Shown here one piece after another: positions 19,381-27,235 of a stretch of DNA of 34,991 nucleotides. A program made the position numbers and the translations under genes. Source of the DNA: Bacillota bacterium (GTDB lineage: Bacteria; Bacillota; Limnochordia; Darwinibacteriales; Darwinibacteriaceae); the NCBI GenBank assembly GCA_012521465.1, contig JAAYMI010000196.1:1-34991 (forward strand), in the 5' to 3' direction. How positions within the stretch are numbered: the first letter of the stretch is position 1; the number at the start of each line of letters is the position of its first letter. Under the pieces are notes generated by a model. That model was given only the letters and a program-made list of their open reading frames with translations. It did not search any database and was not told the DNA's origin.

Positions 19381-20534
19381 CCATCATGCACGTTGATATG
19401 GACGCCTTCTATGCGGCCGTAGAGATCCTGGATAACCCGGAATACGCTGGTAAGCCACTGATCGTCGGCGGCTACAAGGACAGCCGCCGTGGCGTGGTAT
19501 CTACGTGCTCCTATGAAGCGCGCAGGTACGGTATTCACAGTGCCATGCCCATTGCGAAAGCAGCTGCCCTCTGCCCCCACGGGATATTCATTCCCGGCCG
19601 CATGGCCCGCTATCGGGAAGTATCTAACCAGATCCACGCCATCTTTCCAGAGTTTTCCCCAGTTGTGGAACCTCTCTCCATCGATGAAGCATTTCTGGAT
19701 ATGACCGGCTGCGAGCACTTCTATCCCAGCCTAGAAGCGATGGCACTCAGCCTCAAGCGCCGCATCAAGGAGGAAACTGGCCTCACCGCTTCGGTGGGCG
19801 TGGCACCCAACAAGTTCCTGGCCAAACTCGCCTCAGACAAGAACAAGCCCGATGGCCTGTGCATCATCTATCCCCACGAAGTGAACAGCTTCCTGCGGGA
19901 TCTGCCCGTGGGAAGACTGTGGGGCGTGGGCAAGAAGTCTGAGCAGGAACTGAACAAACTCGGTATCTATTACGTTCGAGACCTTCTACCCTATTCCCTA
20001 CAGGAATTAGAGGCCAAGTTTGGCAGCTCATTCGGCCCCCACCTGTACAACCTTGCCAGGGGCATTGATGAGCGCAGGGTTGAGCCCATTCATGAAGCGA
20101 AATCAATCGGCCATGAGATCACGTTTGATGACGACGTGGCCAGCCTTGGGATCCTCAAAAGCCAGCTGGGGCGGCTGGTGGAAGATGTTGGCTGGCGCCT
20201 CCGCCGCCACAATCTCTACGCCCGGACGGTGACGCTGAAGGTCCGCTACTACAATTTCAAAACGATCACCAGGAGCCACACCCACGAAACATCGTTCTGC
20301 GATGATGACACTATCTTCCAAACAGCGTTCAGCCTCCTGCAGGGCGTCAAACTGCAGCCTGTCCGCCTCTTGGGTGTGACAGTGAGTTCCCTGAGTGAGG
20401 CCGCTCAGCTCTCCCTTTTTCAGGACACGGAAACAGCGCACCGCGTCAGTGCCGTTATGGATAAGATCAACGCCCGGTTCCGCCGCGGCGCTATCACCAA
20501 GGGGCGCACCCTAATCCACGACGATTCGCAATAA
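19374..20534 (+). CDS. dinB: DNA polymerase IV (Y family)
   Basis: 386 residues. The catalytic carboxylates are in HVDMDAFYAAVE and PLSIDEAFLDMTG. The palm/fingers block GVVSTCSYEARRYGIHSAMP and the helix-hairpin-helix LWGVGKKSEQELNKLGI are present. The C-terminal AAQLSLF is a sliding-clamp binding motif. It performs translesion synthesis. The ATG has GGAGGG seven bases upstream. No LexA-type box was recognised in the short upstream gap, so SOS control is not shown. Confidence 0.96.
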   Translation: MATIMHVDMDAFYAAVEILDNPEYAGKPLIVGGYKDSRRGVVSTCSYEARRYGIHSAMPIAKAAALCPHGIFIPGRMARYREVSNQIHAIFPEFSPVVEPLSIDEAFLDMTGCEHFYPSLEAMALSLKRRIKEETGLTASVGVAPNKFLAKLASDKNKPDGLCIIYPHEVNSFLRDLPVGRLWGVGKKSEQELNKLGIYYVRDLLPYSLQELEAKFGSSFGPHLYNLARGIDERRVEPIHEAKSIGHEITFDDDVASLGILKSQLGRLVEDVGWRLRRHNLYARTVTLKVRYYNFKTITRSHTHETSFCDDDTIFQTAFSLLQGVKLQPVRLLGVTVSSLSEAAQLSLFQDTETAHRVSAVMDKINARFRRGAITKGRTLIHDDSQ

Positions 20535-20558
20535 TTCCTAATTTTCCTCTATATATGT

Positions 20559-20587
20559 AAAGGATTCTCACTGTGCTTGTAGAAATT
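20559..20587 (+). promoter_or_regulatory. Sigma-H-like promoter for the MEDS histidine kinase
   Basis: AAAGGATTC, 11 bases, GTAGAAATT. The Bacillus sigma-H consensus is RnAGGAwWW-N11-12-RnnGAATww, so the -35 matches eight of nine and the -10 differs at one core base. It lies 38 bases before the ATG, leaving a leader of about 30 bases that contains the CGGAGAG ribosome binding site. Confidence 0.55.
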
Positions 20588-20624
20588 CTGACACGGCGAC
20601 AATCCATTATCGGAGAGATTCGGT

Positions 20625-21860
20625 ATGCAACCTCAAGCCTTCAGCGAACTGCGAGACACGGGCATCGAGTTCCTTGATCGCGTCCCCTGGGGAACCCATA
20701 TGTGTGGGTTTTACGAGGGTGAACAGGACCACACCCACATGGCCATGGCCTTTTTCAAAGCAGGAGCTGCAGCGCATGAACACTGCCTCTGGATCACTGA
20801 CCGACTAACTCCCTCTGCCATCCTTGCCGCGGCCGAACAGAACGTAGAGATCTTCCCCTACACGGAGTGGTATCGCCCCGGAAGTGCGCAGCCCCAATTC
20901 CTCTTGGAGCAGTGGCACCGCAAGCTGGCCCGGGCGCTCAAGCAGGGCTATGCCGGACTGCGCGTCGTACACTGCGGGGCAGACACATTTCTGTCTGACC
21001 GCGCGGCACACCAGGCTCGCGAGACGCTTCTCGAACGGGCTGTAAAAAACAAACCGGTGATTGCTCTGTGCCCGTACCCGCTAAAGGACTTAAGCCTCAC
21101 CGATATAATCGAGCTGTCCAGCACCCACTCTTTCACGTTCTTCCGGGGAGGCGAGCCCGGCCATGAGGCTTTAGCCACCGCCAACCGCTACAACATGCTG
21201 AGAACAGCCACAGCCGAAGTGATTCATGAGATCCGCAATCCTATCACGGCCATCAGAGCGCTGATGGAACTGCTGCACACGAAGCCGGAGTTCCACGCCT
21301 ACAGCGATCTGTTCGGCAGAGTCATCGACGAAGTCGACCGCGTCGAACAACTGGCCAGCCAGTTTCTCAACCTAGCCCGGACGTGTGCACCCCCAAGCAG
21401 CGCGGGCTGCAATTTGAATGCGGTAATTGACGCCATGCGCCCACTCCTGGAAGCCTCAGCCGCGAAACGGGAGCAGATGGTGTGCCTCCAGCTCTCGCCC
21501 GTCCCAGATATCCCCTGCAGGCCCTCAGAAGCCCGGCAAGTCATCCTCAACCTAGCCCAGAACGCGTTTGAAGCAATGTCAGCCAACGGCATCTTGACCA
21601 TCACCACTTACGATCAGTATCCCTATGCCGTGCTCCAGGTGAAAGACACAGGCAGTGGTATCCCGCCCGAGATCATGGCTAAAGTAAGCACGCCCTTTTT
21701 CACTACCAAAGGGAACGGGACAGGGCTTGGGCTGCCGGTCTGCCTGCGGATTCTAGAGAAGTACGGTGCCCGGGCAGCGATTGATTCGTCTGAAGCCGGG
21801 ACTACTGTTACGGTAACGTTCCCTGCCGCTGACTTCGGAAATAGCAAAGGCCCTCGTTGA
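20625..21860 (+). CDS. Orphan sensor histidine kinase with N-terminal MEDS domain
   Basis: 411 residues, soluble, with no membrane segment. Residues about 15-175 form a MEDS domain (GTHMCGFYEGEQDH, ITDRLTPSAI), a sensory module first described in DcmR-type regulators. A HisKA domain follows with phospho-acceptor H201 in HEIRNP. The HATPase domain has N-box NLAQNAFEA, G1 DTGSGIPPE and G2 GTGLGLPV. No response regulator is adjacent. An orphan kinase with this layout and a sigma-H-like promoter resembles the kinases that feed Spo0A in spore formers; that role is inferred. The stop codon lies in the loop of the shared terminator. Confidence 0.88.
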   Translation: MQPQAFSELRDTGIEFLDRVPWGTHMCGFYEGEQDHTHMAMAFFKAGAAAHEHCLWITDRLTPSAILAAAEQNVEIFPYTEWYRPGSAQPQFLLEQWHRKLARALKQGYAGLRVVHCGADTFLSDRAAHQARETLLERAVKNKPVIALCPYPLKDLSLTDIIELSSTHSFTFFRGGEPGHEALATANRYNMLRTATAEVIHEIRNPITAIRALMELLHTKPEFHAYSDLFGRVIDEVDRVEQLASQFLNLARTCAPPSSAGCNLNAVIDAMRPLLEASAAKREQMVCLQLSPVPDIPCRPSEARQVILNLAQNAFEAMSANGILTITTYDQYPYAVLQVKDTGSGIPPEIMAKVSTPFFTTKGNGTGLGLPVCLRILEKYGARAAIDSSEAGTTVTVTFPAADFGNSKGPR

Positions 21861-21868
21861 GGGCCTTT
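21846..21868. terminator. Bidirectional terminator between the kinase gene and codY
   Basis: Perfect ten-base stem AAAGGCCCTC/GAGGGCCTTT with a three-base loop. The stop codon of the kinase begins in the loop. T-rich sequence follows on both strands (TTTCGCTT on plus, TTTGCTATTT on minus), serving the convergent transcripts. Confidence 0.8.
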
Positions 21869-21872
21869 CGCT

Positions 21873-22619
21873 TCAGGACTTGGTGTGGGGATACCACTGC
21901 CGATCGAATTCTTTCCTGATTTCCTTGTTGAGGATGCGCAGATAGGTGCCTTTCATCCCCAGTGAACGGGATTCGATTACATTGGCGGAAGCGAGTTTCC
22001 GCAGAGCGTTGACGATCACGGAACGGGTGATGCCTGCCTCGTCGGCAATGCGGCTGGCAACCAAGAGGCCTTCATCGCCGTCCAGCTCCTCAAAGATCCT
22101 CTGCATAGCCATGACTTCTGAGTACGAGAGGCTGTTGATCGCGGAACGAGCCGCCCGAACTTCCTGCACTTCATCTTCTTGGCGTTCATCAATGGCTCGG
22201 GAGATAATCATGCCAGCAGCGGTGGCAGCGAATTCTCCCAGAATCTGGTCATCCTCACCAAATTCCCCTACTTCTTTCACGAACATCAGGGAGCCTACCC
22301 GCTCATCTGCTCCAACCACTGGTGTAACCATGATGCGCTCATTGTTCGACCAAGTGAGCACGCTTTGGGCCGCTACACGGTTGATCGTAGCCTGCAGATC
22401 GTTGGGCACCTCGCCGTCTTCCAACCAAAGTTTGTCAAAGGGAGTGTTCTCGAACCCGTCTTCTAGAGCATAACCGAGGACCTTGCCTCTGCGCGAAACG
22501 AGATATATGTTGGCATCATTAACTCCGGCGCGAATAGCGCGGCACAGCTCGGTGAAGTCTACTGTCGCTCCCTCTCGCTGGAGAAGCTGCAAAAGTGTCT
22601 GCATCTTATTAATCAGCAT
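21873..22619 (-). CDS. codY: GTP-sensing global transcriptional repressor CodY
   Basis: 248 residues. The N-terminal GAF domain (about 1-155) would sense branched-chain amino acids. The C-terminal winged helix (about 190-240) has ASRIADEAGITRSVIVNALRKL, then ANVIESRSLGMKGTYLRILN, which is highly conserved in CodY. It represses biosynthetic and early-sporulation genes when nutrients are plentiful. Start ATG with AAAGGTGG seven bases upstream. It stands alone, not with xerC-hslVU as is common in Bacillota. A consensus promoter overlapped by a CodY-box-like sequence suggests autoregulation. Confidence 0.96.
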   Translation of the reverse strand: MLINKMQTLLQLLQREGATVDFTELCRAIRAGVNDANIYLVSRRGKVLGYALEDGFENTPFDKLWLEDGEVPNDLQATINRVAAQSVLTWSNNERIMVTPVVGADERVGSLMFVKEVGEFGEDDQILGEFAATAAGMIISRAIDERQEDEVQEVRAARSAINSLSYSEVMAMQRIFEELDGDEGLLVASRIADEAGITRSVIVNALRKLASANVIESRSLGMKGTYLRILNKEIRKEFDRQWYPHTKS

Positions 22620-22667
22620 TATTTGTCCACCTTTCAGAGATGTCGAGGAAAGCTGCCTCCGAAGTTG

Positions 22668-22696
22668 ATTATATTCCGAAATTTACCCATTGTCAA
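22668..22696 (-). promoter_or_regulatory. Consensus sigma-A promoter of codY
   Basis: Minus-strand TTGACA, exactly 17 bases, TATAAT: a perfect match to the vegetative consensus. The predicted start is near 22661, giving a leader of about 40 bases before the codY ATG. Confidence 0.88.
22670..22684 (-). promoter_or_regulatory. CodY-box-like sequence over the codY -10 region
   Basis: Minus-strand AAATTTCGGAATATA matches the 15-base CodY box AATTTTCWGAAAATT at 11 positions. It covers the spacer and most of the -10, so CodY bound there would block its own promoter. Four mismatches leave it uncertain. Confidence 0.4.
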
Positions 22697-22846
22697 TGAT
22701 AGGGGATCTTGAGTGTTTACTATTTGGAATAATTTGCCTCATAGGCGAAAATTAACCCAAAACCACATAAGTTTACATAAACCAGACGCCTGCAGGAGGG
22801 GACGTGGTTATCATTTGCGGAATTCAAGCTACTTATTCTTGTCCAC
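22697..22846. other. AT-rich intergenic stretch without a recognised gene
   Basis: This is the middle part of the 362-base gene-free gap between codY and the ABC permease gene. It holds a short hairpin (GCCT/AGGC near 22737-22748) and separated AACCAC/GTGGTT half-repeats, but no convincing ORF or further promoter was found. A 54-codon open frame running through it on the minus strand has no ribosome binding site and no protein-like composition. Confidence 0.4.
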
Positions 22847-22884
22847 AAAAAACAAGACCTTCTACAAATCAGTAAAAAGTCTTG
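22847..22884 (-). terminator. Rho-independent terminator behind the ABC transporter operon
   Basis: On the minus strand an 11-base stem (CAAGACTTTTT with AGAAGGTCTTG, two G-U pairs) with a ten-base loop is followed by six T. It lies 98 bases after the last permease stop and also ends any transcript from the promoter at 22927-22954. Confidence 0.75.
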
Positions 22885-22920
22885 CATAGAACATCCATAA
22901 GCGAGACTGAACTTCCTTTA
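22847..22920 (-). ncRNA. Candidate small RNA (promoter-terminator unit of about 74 nt)
   Basis: A good sigma-A promoter at 22927-22954 predicts a start near 22920, and a strong terminator ends the transcript at about 22847. No protein-coding gene fits between. The RNA would contain a free 5' segment with AAAGGAAG and end in the long terminator hairpin. It could be an independent small RNA, or a terminated leader upstream of codY. No known RNA family was recognised. Confidence 0.35.
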
Positions 22921-22926
22921 TCGATT

Positions 22927-22954
22927 AGTATACCATGCTCAATTCAAAAGTCAA
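22927..22954 (-). promoter_or_regulatory. Sigma-A promoter in the gap between the ABC operon and codY
   Basis: Minus-strand TTGACT, 16 bases, TATACT. It starts just after the end of the last permease gene and points toward codY, but a terminator lies only about 40-75 bases downstream. Confidence 0.65.
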
Positions 22955-22981
22955 CGCGCGGGCACGCAAATTGCCCCACGG

Positions 22982-24055
22982 CTACTCAGCCTCCCAACTG
23001 CCCTTCACCGCCACGATCCAGATCGCGGCAAGGGCCAGCCCACACAGAAGCAGCGTTTCCTGGATGAAACGCATCCCCGGCATTGGTTCCACACCCATCA
23101 CAAAACGAAAGCCGCGCGCCACATATGTAGCGGGCAAAACGAGGCTGGCCGCCTTGAAGTACGGAGGTAGAAACTCCAAGGGAAAATACACCCCGGAAAC
23201 AAACATCATGATCGTCATGCCCAGGCCTGCAATTTCCGACGCACTGCGGGCGCTTTTGGCCACTAAGGCAAGCACTGCCCCGGCTCCGCTCATAATCAAA
23301 GTGGCTGCCACCAGGTAGAGGGCAAACAGCGGCCAGTTAATGGGCAGGCGCACCCCCAAAACCAGTCCACCTACCACCAGCACGAGGCAAGCACTGAGGG
23401 CACTGAGAGCCATGCGCGTTGTAATTAGGCCGGCCAGAAAATACAGCTTTCGCATGGGTGTGGCCGCCAGCCGTTTCAGCACAAAGCGCTCTTTCATATA
23501 CAAAAACGAGGAAGAAATCAAGAACAGACCCGATGACATGACGCCCACTGCAATCACGCCAGGGAACATATAGCCCTGCTCGCCGCCGGCCTGGCCCATA
23601 GGTGCAGACTCCACGATGCGCACTGTGAGAAACTCCCGGATATCCATACGCTGTCTGTCGAGGTGGGACCGGATCCCCTCACTCAGCTGCCTAAAAATCT
23701 CATTGTCCTGAAAGCGGGCTGGATTCCTCAGCACCTCTAAGGTGGAACCATCCCACCCCAGACCGAAGTCTGCCTGCTGCAGGGCGACTTGGTAGGAGAC
23801 TTCCTCCAGACTGTCATAGTAGACCGCCTTTAATCCCGCTACCTGCCTAATGGCATTTTCCAAAAGCGCTCGATCAGCAGGAGCTGCCGTGGTGTAAACA
23901 GCGGCCGTGGCCATGCTGCGTTCGCCGGAGTCTGCGAACAGGGGACCAAAAATCAAGAGGAATATCAGGGGAAGCACAAGCGAAAAAAACAGCGCGGAGC
24001 GATCCCGCAGGAGACCAAGGAGTAAAGCTTTCGTGATGGCCAGATAGCTTCTCAT
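22982..24055 (-). CDS. ABC-2 type transporter permease (second of a pair)
   Basis: 357 residues. One N-terminal membrane helix (about 20-40) is followed by an extracytoplasmic domain of roughly 130 residues. Five more helices lie in the C-terminal half, with the ABC-2 pattern LKRLAATPMRKLYFLAG and MFVSGVYFPLEFLPPYF. This is the NatB/YhaP-like export permease layout. It follows the first permease by 14 bases and with it probably forms a heterodimeric channel driven by the upstream ATPase. The exported substrate is not visible in the sequence. Confidence 0.88.
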   Translation of the reverse strand: MRSYLAITKALLLGLLRDRSALFFSLVLPLIFLLIFGPLFADSGERSMATAAVYTTAAPADRALLENAIRQVAGLKAVYYDSLEEVSYQVALQQADFGLGWDGSTLEVLRNPARFQDNEIFRQLSEGIRSHLDRQRMDIREFLTVRIVESAPMGQAGGEQGYMFPGVIAVGVMSSGLFLISSSFLYMKERFVLKRLAATPMRKLYFLAGLITTRMALSALSACLVLVVGGLVLGVRLPINWPLFALYLVAATLIMSGAGAVLALVAKSARSASEIAGLGMTIMMFVSGVYFPLEFLPPYFKAASLVLPATYVARGFRFVMGVEPMPGMRFIQETLLLCGLALAAIWIVAVKGSWEAE

Positions 24056-24069
24056 GGCATAGGCACCCC

Positions 24070-25197
24070 TTATACATCCCAGTTAAACTTGGCCAGGCCA
24101 ATGGAGGTGCAGACCACTGCAAAGACAGCCGGCACAACGATATTAGCCCAGTGAGGCGTGGGCGATACGAGCACACCAGTGGTGTGGCGCAGGCCGTTAA
24201 CCAAGTACGTTACCGGGTTAACCAGCACCAAGAACCTCAGGGGGTACGGCACCTGCATCACGGGAAAATAGAGCCCCCCGAGAAACATCATGGGATACAA
24301 GAGAGCGTTGGACAAGGCAGAGGCAGAGTTGGCTGTTTTGGCCAGCGCGCTGATCACTAAACCAACGGACAAGAGCGTAGTCAGGGACAGCACCATGAAA
24401 AACACGGCCTCCAAGGAAAGCAGTTTCAGTTTCACCCCAAAAAACAGTGCCCCAGCCCCATAGATCAGGCCAACCTGCACTAGGGATAAGGCCAAGATAT
24501 ACAAGAGTACACCGCCGAAATACTGCCCCGGGGAAAGGGGCGAGGCAAACAGCCTGCGCAGGCGGCCCAGCTCACGGTCAATTCCCAGCCGCTGCACCAT
24601 GGGGCCAAGTCCCGATGACAAGAACACCATCAAAATGATACCAGGGACCATGTAAGCAGCGAAGCTGAACGAACCCTGGACGGCTGCGGCCGCATCTACG
24701 TCGCGGTATACCGTTCTGACTGTAGGGGCTGTAAGCAGACCTAAGCGCTCGTTAATGCCGAGGTTGAAGGAACGCAGTACCTGGGCGAGGGTATCCCCAG
24801 CGATCTCCGACATCATCCTCCCCGAGCGAATATGCACCTCCGCTTCCGTACCCTGGACATGCACAACGGCATGGCGCTCGCCGCGTGCCAGAGCTTCCAG
24901 TTCATCTGCGAGAGAGCTCTCCGTGTACAAGTTAAGCCAGGTAGGCTCGGCCGCGGCCATCTCCGCGAACGCCTCCTGCACGATCGCGCCAATGGGAACC
25001 AGTTCCCTGCCGGAGGGCGCGCTGGTCACAAGGCCGACGTCGAATACAACCTCGCTGAGAGTCTCTCCCAAGTTCCCAAAAATCGAGACTAGAATCACCA
25101 GCAGAATGATGGGAAAAACGAGGTCCCAAAACAGGGTATATTTGTCCCGCAGGCTGCTGAGGAGCAAGCCGCGGAACACAGCTCTCACCTGCCGCAT
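24070..25197 (-). CDS. ABC-2 type transporter permease (first of a pair)
   Basis: 375 residues with the same plan as its neighbour: one helix near residues 20-42, a large outer domain, then a C-terminal block of five helices (GRLRRLFASPLSPGQYFGG, MMFLGGLYFPVMQVPYPL). It is related to the second permease but clearly diverged, pointing to a heterodimer. The ATG overlaps the ATPase stop (TGATG) and has GAGGGA in front. A longer frame to 25299 lies inside the ATPase gene and is rejected. Confidence 0.88.
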   Translation of the reverse strand: MRQVRAVFRGLLLSSLRDKYTLFWDLVFPIILLVILVSIFGNLGETLSEVVFDVGLVTSAPSGRELVPIGAIVQEAFAEMAAAEPTWLNLYTESSLADELEALARGERHAVVHVQGTEAEVHIRSGRMMSEIAGDTLAQVLRSFNLGINERLGLLTAPTVRTVYRDVDAAAAVQGSFSFAAYMVPGIILMVFLSSGLGPMVQRLGIDRELGRLRRLFASPLSPGQYFGGVLLYILALSLVQVGLIYGAGALFFGVKLKLLSLEAVFFMVLSLTTLLSVGLVISALAKTANSASALSNALLYPMMFLGGLYFPVMQVPYPLRFLVLVNPVTYLVNGLRHTTGVLVSPTPHWANIVVPAVFAVVCTSIGLAKFNWDV

Positions 25198-26126
25198 CAA
25201 TCCCTCAACCCCTTGCCTGTGAGAGTCAGGAACACATCCTCCAGGTTCGGGCGGCGCACGGCGAGGTGCTCGATTGCCATCCCCTGCTGCTTTGCCCATT
25301 CCACGATGCGGGTCAAATCGCCAGTGAGGTCCTTGGTATACACTGCCACCTTTTCGGCCCCCACCCTGAGGCCATCCATCTGCTCCAGTTCTTGGAGCTG
25401 CTCTGGGCCGAATCCGCCTCGGCTGAATTCGATGACATTCTCCTGCCCCAGGTTATCCACGAGGGACTGGGGCGTACCTTTTGCAATGATCTTGCCCTGA
25501 TCCATGATGTAGACAAAGTCGGACAGCTGCTCTGCTTCGTCCATGTAGTGGGTGGTGAGGAAAATCGTTTTGCCCTGCTCCTTGAGGGTCTCGATTAGAT
25601 CCCAGATGTTCCGGCGGGCCTGGGGGTCAAGCCCAGTCGTGGGCTCGTCCAGGAAGATCACTTCCGGATCGTTGACCAGCGCTAAACCGATCGCCAACCG
25701 CTGGCGCTGGCCACCGCTGAGCGTCTCCACCAAGGCGCCAGCCTTATCCGTGAGGCTGCACACTTCCAAAAGCTCGTCGGCCTTCAGCGATCGGCGGTAG
25801 AACGAGGCGAACATCTCCAGCATTTCCCGCACCTTCAGCTTGGGCAGCCAGTTCGTCTGCTGCAGGAGCACGCCGATCCGTTCCTTTTCCTCCCGGCCGA
25901 TGGTGCGGCACGGCTTTCCAAGGAAGATGATCTGGCCGCTGTCGGCCTGCCGCAGCCCCTCCAAGATTTCCACGATGGTCGTCTTGCCCGCGCCATTCGG
26001 CCCCAGCAGGGTAAAGACCTGGCCGCGCAGGCAGTAGAAGGATACTCCATCAACGGCCTTCACGCTGCCGTAGTATTTCTTCAAGTCGATGACCTCTACA
26101 GCTACCTGTGCCTGAGTGTCTGCCAT
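25197..26126 (-). CDS. ABC transporter ATP-binding protein (export, ABC-2 system)
   Basis: 309 residues. Walker A GPNGAGKTT, Q-loop LLQQTNW, signature LSGGQRQRLA, Walker B VIFLDEPTTGLDP and the switch His in TTHYMDEAEQL are all intact. The C-terminal 80 residues (EFSRGGFGPEQL to RRPNLEDVFLTLTG) are the DrrA/NatA-like extension typical of drug and antibiotic exporters. The ATG at 26126 has AGGAGAGGG in front. It lies 13 bases behind the aminomutase gene, so it belongs to the same operon. Confidence 0.94.
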   Translation of the reverse strand: MADTQAQVAVEVIDLKKYYGSVKAVDGVSFYCLRGQVFTLLGPNGAGKTTIVEILEGLRQADSGQIIFLGKPCRTIGREEKERIGVLLQQTNWLPKLKVREMLEMFASFYRRSLKADELLEVCSLTDKAGALVETLSGGQRQRLAIGLALVNDPEVIFLDEPTTGLDPQARRNIWDLIETLKEQGKTIFLTTHYMDEAEQLSDFVYIMDQGKIIAKGTPQSLVDNLGQENVIEFSRGGFGPEQLQELEQMDGLRVGAEKVAVYTKDLTGDLTRIVEWAKQQGMAIEHLAVRRPNLEDVFLTLTGKGLRD

Positions 26127-26139
26127 CAAACCCTCTCCT

Positions 26140-27231
26140 CTACAGACGCGGTTCTGGGTACTCCACAATCTTGCCCTCGTATGTGCGCAGAACAACCTTT
26201 TCGGGGGTTTGAGACACCACATACTGCGGGCTCACTGGGATCTTACCGCCGCCACCGGGCGCGTCGATTACAAATGTGGGTACTGCCAATCCAGAGGTAT
26301 GCCCCCTGAGGTTCTCAATAATCTCAATCCCCCGCGCCACCGGCGTGCGGAAATGATCGATCCCCTCCGCTAGATCACACTGATACAGGTAGTACGGGCG
26401 AATGCGGAGCTTGAGCAGCTCATGTACCAGCTGTTTTTGCACAGTAGTGCTGTCGTTAATGCCCCGTAAGAGCACCGTCTGGTTGCCTAGGGGAATCCCG
26501 GCATCCACCAAAGCCGTACAGGCCCGGGCCGACTCCTCGGTGATCTCCTTGGGATGGTTGAACTGCACGTTGATCCACAGGGGGTGGTACTTCCTCAGCA
26601 TCGCCGTCAGGTCAGGCGTGATGCGGTACGGATTAGTCACCGGTGCCCGCGTCCCAATCCGGACGATCTCCACGTGGGGAATGGCCCGGATCCGTGCGAG
26701 GATCCGCTCCAGCTGGCAGTTGGCCAAGGTTAACGGATCGCCGCCGCTGATCAGCACATCCCGAATCTCGGGGTGGTTGGCAATATACGCGGTGACACCC
26801 TCTAACTCAGCGCGCGTCAACCCCCGTTCGGCCATCCCTACCCGACGCCGGCGAGTGCAGTGCCGGCAGTACGTGTGGCAGGTTTCGGTTGCCAGAATTA
26901 CTACGCGGTCGGGATAGCGGTGAATGAGGCGCGGCACGGGCGACAGTCCATCTTCGTTCAAAGGATCGGCCATTGTCACCCCTTGGCCCAATGCCTCTGC
27001 AGCTAAAGGAATCACCTGCCTGCGGATGGGACAGTTAGGATCCGCCCGGTCCATTAGTGAAGCAAAATAGGGTGTAATCCCCACCACAAAGCAGGGGTGG
27101 GATAGCGCGTGTTCCTCCTCAGGTGTTAAGTCAATGATCGCGCCAAGCTGTTCTTTCGTCCGCAGGCGACTGCGCAGCTGCCATCGCCAATCACCCCACT
27201 GGTCAGACCGGCACAAACACACCGCTGGCAT
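26140..27231 (-). CDS. kamA: Lysine 2,3-aminomutase family radical SAM enzyme
   Basis: 363 residues. The N-terminal WGDWRWQLRSRL and TPEEE match the KamA start. The radical SAM cluster is C118-x3-C122-x2-C125 (CHTYCRHC). The PLP lysine is K330 in APGGGGK. D286 (YQCD) and D323 (VIDAPGG) match the two Asp residues that bind the side-chain amine of lysine, whereas glutamate aminomutases have Lys and Asn there. Conversion of L-lysine to L-beta-lysine is therefore likely. The protein ends just after EGKIVEYPEPRL and lacks the C-terminal Cys-rich extension of clostridial KamA. No AblB acetyltransferase is adjacent, so an osmolyte role is unlikely here. Confidence 0.9.
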   Translation of the reverse strand: MPAVCLCRSDQWGDWRWQLRSRLRTKEQLGAIIDLTPEEEHALSHPCFVVGITPYFASLMDRADPNCPIRRQVIPLAAEALGQGVTMADPLNEDGLSPVPRLIHRYPDRVVILATETCHTYCRHCTRRRRVGMAERGLTRAELEGVTAYIANHPEIRDVLISGGDPLTLANCQLERILARIRAIPHVEIVRIGTRAPVTNPYRITPDLTAMLRKYHPLWINVQFNHPKEITEESARACTALVDAGIPLGNQTVLLRGINDSTTVQKQLVHELLKLRIRPYYLYQCDLAEGIDHFRTPVARGIEIIENLRGHTSGLAVPTFVIDAPGGGGKIPVSPQYVVSQTPEKVVLRTYEGKIVEYPEPRL

Positions 27232-27235
27232 GCCA

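Noticed and set aside
19302-19718. N-terminal extension of HflX to residue 543
   Set aside because: It lies antisense inside dinB. The family start MQRAYLV at 19301 has AGGTGGTG in front.
20535-20558. Terminator after dinB
   Set aside because: The sequence is AT-rich but no stem-loop could be drawn.
22700-22890. Minus-strand 54-codon ORF through the codY upstream gap
   Set aside because: No ribosome binding site, passes through the terminator hairpin, and the translation is not protein-like.
22868-22897. Nine-codon leader peptide (ATG GAT ... TGA) before the terminator
   Set aside because: Its ATG is about 13-17 bases from the nearest AAGGAAG, too far for efficient initiation, and no regulatory codon run is present.
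25198-25299. 34-residue N-terminal extension of the first ABC permease
   Set aside because: It overlaps the ATPase C-terminus. The ATG at 25197 forms the usual overlapping junction with a ribosome binding site.
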